Of a stretch of DNA of 12,611 nt, positions 6,839 to 12,611 are shown in pieces. The translations under genes and the position numbers were made by a program. The notes under the pieces are model-generated. The model did no database searches. It was given only the letters and a program-made list of their open reading frames with translations, and was not told the DNA's origin. The first letter of the stretch is position 1, and each line of letters starts with the position of its first letter. The DNA is from Candidatus Rokuibacteriota bacterium (GTDB lineage Bacteria > Methylomirabilota > Methylomirabilia > Rokubacteriales > JACPHL01), in assembly GCA_016188625.1 (NCBI GenBank), contig JACPHL010000083.1, forward strand, positions 1 to 12,611. Direction: 5' to 3'.

Positions 6839-7600
6839 ATGGCCTGGCCCGACGTCGAGCCGATCAAGTCCACCAGGATCTACGCGGAGATCGTCCGCCA
6901 GATCAAGGCCCTCGTCGCCGAGGGGAAGCTGAAGTCCGGCGATCAGCTCCCCCCGGAGCGCGAGCTCGCCGAGAAGTTCATGGTGAGCCGGACCTCGGTC
7001 CGGGAGGCCCTGCGGGCCCTGGAGAGCCTCGGCCTCATCGAGATCCGCCCCGGGGAGGGGACCTTCGTCAAGGAGGTCTCCGTCGAGGCCCTCATCGAGC
7101 CCCTCGCCCTCGTCATCCTCACCCAGAAGCAGGTGGCCGCCGAGCTCTTCGAGGCCCGACGCCTCCTGGAACCCCCGATCGCGGGGCTCGCCGCCCGGCG
7201 GGCCTCCCGGGAGGAGGTCCAGGAGCTGGAGCGCATCCTCGACGAGCAGGCCAAGGAGGTCGCCGGCGGCCGGACCGGGCTCACCCAGGACGCGGCCTTC
7301 CACACGGCCATCGCCCATTCGACCCGCAACCGGGCGATCACCCGGCTCGTCACGACCCTCATGGATCTCCTCACCCAGAGCCGCGAGGAGTCGCTCCACA
7401 CCCCGGGCCGGCCCGAGCGGTCCCACGAGGATCACCGCCGGATCCTCCAGGCCATCCAGGCCCGGGACGAGGAGGAAGCCCGCCGGGCGATGCTCGACCA
7501 CCTGGTCGCGGTCGAGCGGCTCCTGACCGGCCGGGAGCCCGAAGAGGCCCGGGCGCCCCAGCCGGGTCCCGAGCCCCGCCGCCGGCGCCCGGGGCGCTGA
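6839..7600 (+). CDS. GntR-family transcriptional regulator, FadR subfamily (FCD domain)
   Basis: This is a 253-residue regulator. Residues 13-77 form the GntR winged helix-turn-helix, with IYAEIVRQI, GDQLPPERELAEKFMVSRTS, VREALRALESLGLIEIR and the GEGTFV wing. Residues about 100-230 form an all-helical FCD ligand domain. Asp151, His155, His199 and His221 match the usual metal-binding set, with the characteristic DxxxH pair and 22 residues between the last two histidines, so a metal and a small carboxylate are the expected effectors. The C-terminal 20 residues are Pro/Arg-rich and probably disordered. The ATG at 6839 fits homology but lacks a good ribosome site. An in-frame GTG at 6815, preceded by GGCAGGG, is a fair alternative. 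The gene is flanked by inverted copies A and B of the repeat. The targets are unknown; the adjacent permease and ppdK units are the obvious candidates. Confidence 0.88.
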   Translation: MAWPDVEPIKSTRIYAEIVRQIKALVAEGKLKSGDQLPPERELAEKFMVSRTSVREALRALESLGLIEIRPGEGTFVKEVSVEALIEPLALVILTQKQVAAELFEARRLLEPPIAGLAARRASREEVQELERILDEQAKEVAGGRTGLTQDAAFHTAIAHSTRNRAITRLVTTLMDLLTQSREESLHTPGRPERSHEDHRRILQAIQARDEEEARRAMLDHLVAVERLLTGREPEEARAPQPGPEPRRRRPGR

Positions 7601-7604
7601 GTGC

Positions 7605-7736
7605 CTCGGAGGGGGGCTCCGCCCCCCTACCGAGCCTCCCCCCCAAAGATTGCGCCGGCGAAGCCGGCGCTCGGAGCGGACTATCCCATCCGCGAGCCGA
7701 GATTCCGGAGCGCGCGAGCCGCGCCGCGTTACCCGG
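7605..7736 (-). repeat. Structured intergenic repeat, copy B (inverted)
   Basis: This is the reverse complement of copies A and C, beginning 5 bases after the stop of the regulator gene. On the + strand, hairpin 2 comes first at 7605-7634 (CTCGGAGGGGGGC / GCCCCCCTACCGAG around TCC, with A7629 bulged). Hairpin 1 follows at 7652-7670 with the same stem as copy A. Read on the - strand the copy starts with GGGTAACGC, which copy C also shows, so the full repeat is about 125-132 bp. It may also act as a bidirectional transcription barrier after the regulator gene, though no T-run follows. Confidence 0.88.
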
Positions 7737-7827
7737 ACGGGCGCTAAGCCGGCCGCCTCGGGACCCGGGGCAGCCACCCGGAGGTCGAAAAAGGCCCAGA
7801 TGGCGCCTCTCCAGCGCGCATTTCCCC

Positions 7828-7857
7828 TTGACAGAACAGGGAGTTAGTTGCTATTCT
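7828..7857 (+). promoter_or_regulatory. Sigma70-type promoter upstream of ppdK
   Basis: A perfect TTGACA -35 box (7828-7833) is followed after 18 bases by TATTCT (7852-7857, 4/6 match to TATAAT). It lies in the least GC-rich part of the intergenic space and 22 bases before the ppdK start, so the leader would be very short. It would drive ppdK and the coupled aldolase gene. Confidence 0.6.
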
Positions 7858-7879
7858 GGCAGGACTTTCCTTCACAGGG

Positions 7880-9136
7880 GTGAAGGGGGTGGCGAAGTTC
7901 GTGTATTTTTTCGGCGGCGGCAAGGCTGAGGGGTCCAGCGCGCTCCGGCCGCTCCTGGGCGGCAAGGGGTGCGAGCTGGCCGAGATGACGAATCTCGGGA
8001 TCCGCATCCCGCCCGGCTTCACCATCACCACCGAGGCGTGGGCCGAGTACGTCCAGCAGGGCCGGCGGGTGCCGCCGGGACTCATGGAGGAGGTTGCCTC
8101 GCACCTCGGCCGGCTCGAGGAGCTCCTCGGTCTCGGGTTCGGCGATCCGGCGAAGCCGCTCCTCGTCTCCGTCCGCTCCGGTGCCCGGGTCTCGATGCCG
8201 GGCATGATGGAGACGATTCTGAACCTCGGGCTCAACGACCGGACCGTAGAAGGGCTGGCGCGGTGGACCGACAACCCGCGCTTCGCCTGGGACTGCTACC
8301 GGCGCTTCCTCACCATGTTCGGGGACGTGGTCCTCGAGATCCCCCGGAAGGCCTTCGAGGAGGCCCTGAGCGCGGCGCGGGAGAAGGCCGGGGTCGGGAC
8401 CGACGGCGAGCTGTCCGCCGACGCCCTGAAGGCGCTGGTGGCGACCTACAAGGGGATCTACGAGGGTCACGGCCAGCGCTTCCCCCAGGAGCCCAAGGAG
8501 CAGCTCACGGGCGCCATCGGGGCCGTCTTTGGCTCCTGGTACTCGCGGAAGGCCGAGGAGTACCGGCGGATCCACGGGATCCCCAACGACTGGGGGACCG
8601 CCGTGACGGTCCAGGCCATGGTCTTCGGCAACCTCGGCGAGACCTCGGGGACCGGGGTGGCCTTCACCCGCGACCCCTCCACGGGCGAGCGCCGGTTCTT
8701 CGGCGAGTTCCTGCCGAACGCCCAGGGCGAGGACGTGGTCGCCGGGATCCGCACCCCCCAGCCCATCGCCGCCCTCCAGGCGCGGATGCCCGGGGTCTAC
8801 GAGGAGCTCGTGGACGTCTACCAGACCCTGGAGGGGCACTACCGGGACATGCTCGATCTCGAGTTCACGGTCCAGGAAGGGACGCTCTACCTCCTGCAGT
8901 CGCGGGTCGGGAAGCGGACCGCGGCCGCGGCGGTCCGGATCGCCGTGGAGATGGCGGCCGAGGGGCTCATCGACCGCGACGAGGCGCTCCTGCGGGTGGA
9001 CGCCAACGACGTCAACCGGCTCCTCGCCTCCGTGTTCGACGGGCAGGCGCGCCGGGCGCCGCGGTGGGGCACGTGGTGTTCACCCCGGAAGACGCCGAGG
9101 CGTGGGCCCGCCGGGGCGAGAAGGTCATCCTGGTGA
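7880..9136 (+). CDS. ppdK: Pyruvate phosphate dikinase, N-terminal part (frame breaks near 9050)
   Basis: The protein opens [11 protein letters not shown] and continues with the nucleotide-binding blocks of [58 protein letters not shown] and [20 protein letters not shown]. Homology runs to [10 protein letters not shown] at about 9049; from there to the stop at 9136 the reading is out of frame. The start could be the GTG at 7880 or the GTG at 7889. The second gives the family-like MAKFVYFFG and sits 8 bases after AGGGG. This half binds ATP and phosphate. The whole enzyme interconverts pyruvate, ATP and Pi with PEP, AMP and PPi in the cytoplasm, and in organic-acid or pyruvate-using bacteria it usually runs toward PEP for gluconeogenesis. 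The remaining domains follow in the next frame. Confidence 0.88.
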   Translation: MKGVAKFVYFFGGGKAEGSSALRPLLGGKGCELAEMTNLGIRIPPGFTITTEAWAEYVQQGRRVPPGLMEEVASHLGRLEELLGLGFGDPAKPLLVSVRSGARVSMPGMMETILNLGLNDRTVEGLARWTDNPRFAWDCYRRFLTMFGDVVLEIPRKAFEEALSAAREKAGVGTDGELSADALKALVATYKGIYEGHGQRFPQEPKEQLTGAIGAVFGSWYSRKAEEYRRIHGIPNDWGTAVTVQAMVFGNLGETSGTGVAFTRDPSTGERRFFGEFLPNAQGEDVVAGIRTPQPIAALQARMPGVYEELVDVYQTLEGHYRDMLDLEFTVQEGTLYLLQSRVGKRTAAAAVRIAVEMAAEGLIDRDEALLRVDANDVNRLLASVFDGQARRAPRWGTWCSPRKTPRRGPAGARRSSW

Positions 9137-10563
9137 GGACAGAGACGTCCCCCGAGGATGTGGCGGGGATGTACGCCGCCCAGGGGATCCTCACCTCGCG
9201 CGGCGGCCTGACCTCCCACGCGGCCGTCGTGGGGCGCGGGATGGGCAAGACCTGCGTGGTCGGCTGCGGCGATATCACCGTCGACGAGGAGGCATTGGAG
9301 TTCCGGCGAGGCAATTTCCGGGTCCGCCAGGGGGACGTCATCGCCCTGGACGGCGAGACCGGGAAGGTCATCATGGGCCCCGTGGCCACCAAACCCTCCG
9401 AGATCGTGCAGGTGCTGCTGGAGAAGAGCATCGGCCCGGACGACTCGGCGATCTTCCGGTACTTTCACACCATCATGCGGTGGGCGGATGAGGTCCGCAC
9501 CCTCGGCGTCCGCTCCAACGCCGACACCCCTGCCGGCGCGGCAACGGCAGTGGCGTTCGGCGCCGAGGGGATCGGGCTCACCCGCACCGAGCACATGTTC
9601 TTCAAGCCGGAGGAGCGGATCGCCATCGTCCGCGAGATGATCATGGCGGAGGATCACCCGGCACGCCTCAAGGCGCTGGAGCGGTTGCTGCCGATGCAGC
9701 GCGACGACTTCATCGGGATCTTCCGGGTGATGGACGGCCGGCCGGTGACGATCCGTCTCCTGGACCCGCCGCTCCACGAGTTCCTCCCGAAGGAGAAGGA
9801 GGTCGGGAAGGAGCTGGCCGCCGAGCGGGCGAAGCGGCGGAGGAACCGCGAGCGGATCGCCGAGCTGGAGAAGACCCTGGCCAAGCTCCGCGCCCTCCAG
9901 GAAGCGAACCCGATGCTGGGGCACCGCGGGTGCCGCCTCGGGGTCACCTACCCGGAGATCTACGAGATGCAGGTCCGCGCCATCTTCGAGGCGGCGGCGA
10001 CGCTGGTCAGGGAGGGCGTGCGCGTCGAGCCCGAGGTGATGATCCCCCTGGTGGGCACGCGGGGGGAGATGCGGCTCATGCGCGAGGCGACGGTGCGGAC
10101 CGCCGAGGTGGTGCTCGCGGAGGCTGGGGTCCGGGTTCCGTACACGGTGGGGACCATGATCGAGGTCCCGCGGGCGGCCCTCATCGCCGACCAGATCGCC
10201 CGGGAGGCCGAGTTCTTTTCCTTCGGCACCAACGACCTCACCCAGCTCACCTACGGCTACAGCCGGGACGACGCCGGGAAGTTCCTGCCGCACTACCTCG
10301 AGAAAGGGCTGCTGCCCGGCGACCCCTTCCGGGTGCTGGACCAGGAAGGAGTGGGCGAGCTGATCCGGATCGGGATCGAGCGCGGGCGGAAGACCCGGCC
10401 TGACCTCAAGGTGGGGATCTGCGGCGAGCACGGCGGCGAGCCGTCCTCGGTGGAGTTCTGCCACCGGGTGGGGATGAGCTACGTCTCCTGCTCCCCCTTC
10501 ATGATCCCCATCGCCCGCCTGGCGGCGGCGCAGGCCCGGATCAAGGAGCAGCGGGGCGCCTGA
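9052..10563 (+). CDS. ppdK: Pyruvate phosphate dikinase, phosphohistidine and PEP/pyruvate domains
   Basis: Homology resumes at [18 protein letters not shown] (from 9052); an internal start in this frame would be the GTG at 9064. The swivelling domain contains [16 protein letters not shown], whose histidine (codon 9217-9219) is the phosphorylated residue. The C-terminal barrel has [39 protein letters not shown], a [20 protein letters not shown] block and GICGEHGG, with the catalytic cysteine at codon 10420-10422. All catalytic residues are therefore present. With the front part the span encodes about 894 codons, close to the family norm of 870-910. Only a short linker block, roughly 15 residues ending in the ASP of an LPASPGAA-type motif, seems absent. 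The stop overlaps the next start by one base. Confidence 0.88.
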   Translation, partial: PGAAVGHVVFTPEDAEAWARRGEKVILVRTETSPEDVAGMYAAQGILTSRGGLTSHAAVVGRGMGKTCVVGCGDITVDEEALEFRRGNFRVRQGDVIALDGETGKVIMGPVATKPSEIVQVLLEKSIGPDDSAIFRYFHTIMRWADEVRTLGVRSNADTPAGAATAVAFGAEGIGLTRTEHMFFKPEERIAIVREMIMAEDHPARLKALERLLPMQRDDFIGIFRVMDGRPVTIRLLDPPLHEFLPKEKEVGKELAAERAKRRRNRERIAELEKTLAKLRALQEANPMLGHRGCRLGVTYPEIYEMQVRAIFEAAATLVREGVRVEPEVMIPLVGTRGEMRLMREATVRTAEVVLAEAGVRVPYTVGTMIEVPRAALIADQIAREAEFFSFGTNDLTQLTYGYSRDDAGKFLPHYLEKGLLPGDPFRVLDQEGVGELIRIGIERGRKTRPDLKVGICGEHGGEPSSVEFCHRVGMSYVSCSPFMIPIARLAAAQARIKEQRGA

Positions 10564-11420
10564 TGGCCACCTTCGAGGGCGTCTTCATCCCCGTCGTCAC
10601 GCCCTTCCGCGGCGAGGGGGTGGCCTACGACCGGCTGGGGGCCAACCTGGAGCGGTGGAACCAGACCGGCCTGGCCGGCTACGTCCTCCTGGGCTCCACC
10701 GGCGAGTTCCCGCTGCTCGGGGAGGGCGAGAAGGAGCGGGTCCTGGCCACGGCGCGGGAGCACGTGCCGGGTGAGAAGCGCCTGATCGGCGGGACCGGGG
10801 GGGAGTCCACGGGGGCGGCGATCCGGCTCAGCCGGCGGGCGGCCGAGCGCGGGGCGGACGCGGTGCTCATCATCACCCCGCCTCTACAACTTCCCCGCGA
10901 ACACCGGGCTCAATCTCGAGCCCGAGACGGTGGCCCGGCTGGCCGAGCACCCCAACATCCGGGGGATCAAGGACAGCTCGGGGAACGTCCCCCAGGCCGC
11001 GGAGATCATCCGGCTCACCCCCAAGACCTTCCAGGTCCTGGTCGGCAGCGCCGTCGCCCTTCTGCCGGCCCTTCTCCTGGGCGGCTCGGGCGGGATCCTG
11101 GCGGTGGGCAACGTCGCCCCTCGGGAGTGCGTCGAGCTCTACCAGCTCGCCCGGGAGCGGCGCTGGGAGGAGGCGCGGGAGCTCGCCTGGCGCCTGAACG
11201 CGGTGGACACGGGGATCCGCGTCCGCTTCGGCATCGGGGGCCTGAAGGCGGCCCTGGACCTCCTCGGGTACTACGGCGGCCCGCCCAGGATGCCGCTGAC
11301 CGCCCCGGACGCGGACGGGATCGAGGAGATCAAGGAGATCCTGGCCACGGCCGGGTTGCTCTAGATGCCTGTTCGGGTAATGCTGCGCGCTTGCGCTCTG
11401 GACCTCGGCTCGCGGATTGA
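10563..11420 (+). CDS. DapA-family aldolase, 4-hydroxy-2-oxoglutarate aldolase-like, N-terminal part (frame breaks near 10881)
   Basis: The ATG at 10563 overlaps the ppdK stop as TGATG, so translation is probably coupled. The protein starts GVFIPVVTPF and has GYVLLGSTGEFPLL, with the TGE loop of the DHDPS/NAL superfamily, then GGTGGESTGAAIRLSRRA and GADAVLIITP. After ITP (about 10880) the frame reads nonsense to 11420. From memory of the family, the GSTGEFPxL and GxESTxA patterns fit 4-hydroxy-2-oxoglutarate aldolase (HOGA1 type) better than dihydrodipicolinate synthase. That enzyme splits 4-hydroxy-2-oxoglutarate to pyruvate and glyoxylate. A 2-keto-3-deoxy sugar acid aldolase or dehydratase is the main alternative. 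Lying directly behind ppdK fits a pyruvate-making role. Confidence 0.78.
   Translation: MATFEGVFIPVVTPFRGEGVAYDRLGANLERWNQTGLAGYVLLGSTGEFPLLGEGEKERVLATAREHVPGEKRLIGGTGGESTGAAIRLSRRAAERGADAVLIITPPLQLPREHRAQSRARDGGPAGRAPQHPGDQGQLGERPPGRGDHPAHPQDLPGPGRQRRRPSAGPSPGRLGRDPGGGQRRPSGVRRALPARPGAALGGGAGARLAPERGGHGDPRPLRHRGPEGGPGPPRVLRRPAQDAADRPGRGRDRGDQGDPGHGRVALDACSGNAARLRSGPRLAD
10882..11364 (+). CDS. DapA-family aldolase, HOGA-like, C-terminal part
   Basis: Homology resumes exactly at LYNFPANTG (10882), whose tyrosine is the conserved catalytic one, and goes on to HPNIRGIKDSSG, with the Schiff-base lysine in GIKDSSG. It then reads FQVLVGSAVALLPALLLGGSGGILAVGN, and RFGIGGLKAALDLLGYYGGPPRMPL near the end. 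The RFGIxGLK...GYYGGPxRxPL ending is the part that most resembles HOGA1. The two parts span about 267 codons against a usual 290-300. The missing piece of about 28-30 residues is the TPxYYxP loop and the helix before the LYN strand, which in DapA includes the second active-site tyrosine. The first in-frame start codon is the GTG at 10930. The gene ends 10-18 bases before repeat copy C. Confidence 0.8.
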   Translation, partial: LYNFPANTGLNLEPETVARLAEHPNIRGIKDSSGNVPQAAEIIRLTPKTFQVLVGSAVALLPALLLGGSGGILAVGNVAPRECVELYQLARERRWEEARELAWRLNAVDTGIRVRFGIGGLKAALDLLGYYGGPPRMPLTAPDADGIEEIKEILATAGLL

Positions 11421-11499
11421 GTGGTCCGCTCAGGGCGCGGGCTTGGCCCGCGCACCTTTGGGGGGAGGTTCGGAAGGGGGGCATCGCCCCCCTCCGAGG
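11374..11499 (+). repeat. Structured intergenic repeat, copy C (+ orientation)
   Basis: This copy fills most of the space between the aldolase and ilvB. It starts CGGGTAATGC like copy B and has CTCGGCTCGCGGAT, hairpin 1 at 11435-11453 (GCGCGGGC / GCCCGCGC around TTG), a CCTTTGGGGGGAGG linker and hairpin 2 at 11470-11497 (CGG-A-AGGGGGGC / GCCCCCCTCCG around ATC). Relative to A and B, hairpin 1 changes a C-G pair to G-C, which keeps the stem. The right end lies five bases before the ilvB Shine-Dalgarno sequence. Confidence 0.88.
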
Positions 11500-11520
11500 C
11501 ATTAAAGGAGGCGGTGTCCC

Positions 11521-12081
<561 letters not shown>

Positions 12082-12611
12082 AGGCCAAGCGCCCGGTCCT
12101 CTACGTCGGGGGCGGCGTCATCTCCTCGGACGCCTCGGAGGAGCTCCGGGCGCTCGCCGAGCTGGCCCGGATCCCCGTGACCACCACCGTGATGGCCCTC
12201 GGGGCCTTTCCCTCGGAGCACCCGCTCTCGATGGGGATGCTGGGGATGCACGGCGGGTACACCCCCAACATGGCGGTCTACAACTCGGACTGCCTGATCG
12301 CCGTGGGGGCCCGCTTCGACGACCGGGTGACCGGCAAGGTGGAGTACTTCGCGCCTCAGGCGGAGATCATTCACATCGACATCGACCCCTCCTCGATCTC
12401 CAAGAACATCCAGGTCCACATCCCGATCGTGGGGGACGCCCGACGGGTCCTCGCCCGGCTCATCCGGGCGCTCGGCGAGGAGGGGGCCGCCGATCCGCCG
12501 GCCCAGGTGCGCGAGGCCCGGGAGCAGTGGCTCAAGCAGATCGCCCACTGGCAGGCCAAGTACCCGCTCCGCTACGACTGGGACGATGAGCTGATCAAGC
12601 CCCAGTACGTC

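Noticed and set aside
6742-7879. Search for a FadR-type operator (GT-N3-AC palindrome) around the regulator and ppdK promoters
   Set aside because: I found no convincing palindrome of that form near either promoter, so no binding site is reported.

Overview
The window reads as a stretch of chromosome from a very GC-rich bacterium. Every credible gene is on the + strand. Several genes use GTG starts, ribosome sites are GGAGG-like, and the one clear promoter has a TTGACA -35 box. A ferredoxin-dependent 2-oxoacid oxidoreductase, a tripartite tricarboxylate transporter (TTT) and a PPDK point to a soil or subsurface lineage with anaerobic or facultative carbon metabolism. Candidatus Rokubacteria or Methylomirabilota would fit, but that is a guess from gene content and not from a marker gene.

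Layout. (1) 2-2114: the end of porA and all of porB, closed by a hairpin-plus-T-run terminator at 2146-2195. (2) 2269-5151: a TTT operon tctC-tctB-tctA, with a perfect 12-bp stem-loop between tctC and tctB. (3) 5260-6588: a 12-TM-type ion-transporter-superfamily permease. (4) 6839-7600: a GntR/FadR-type regulator, flanked by inverted copies of an intergenic repeat. (5) 7880-11364: pyruvate phosphate dikinase followed, with a 1-bp TGATG overlap, by a DapA-family aldolase that most resembles 4-hydroxy-2-oxoglutarate aldolase. (6) 11521 to the end: the front part of an acetolactate synthase large subunit, preceded by a third copy of the repeat.

Metabolic reading (inference). Most of the enzymes meet at pyruvate. 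The aldolase would make it, PPDK would convert it to PEP, the Por complex would convert it to acetyl-CoA, and acetolactate synthase would send it to branched-chain amino acids. The carboxylate transporters and the FadR-type regulator suggest regulated use of an organic acid.

Two things stand out. First, five genes (tctB, tctA, ppdK, the aldolase, ilvB) each change frame at one point, and at that point a conserved block of roughly 15 to 60 residues is missing (size unclear for tctB). The rest of each gene is intact. Five such lesions with no other decay look more like collapsed assembly gaps than real pseudogenes, but reads are needed to decide. Second, a structured repeat of about 116-132 bp occurs three times in 5 kb. 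It has two strong hairpins, and one stem shows a compensatory base-pair change between copies. This is the best candidate for something undescribed. I see no CRISPR array, tRNA, rRNA, insertion sequence or defence system.
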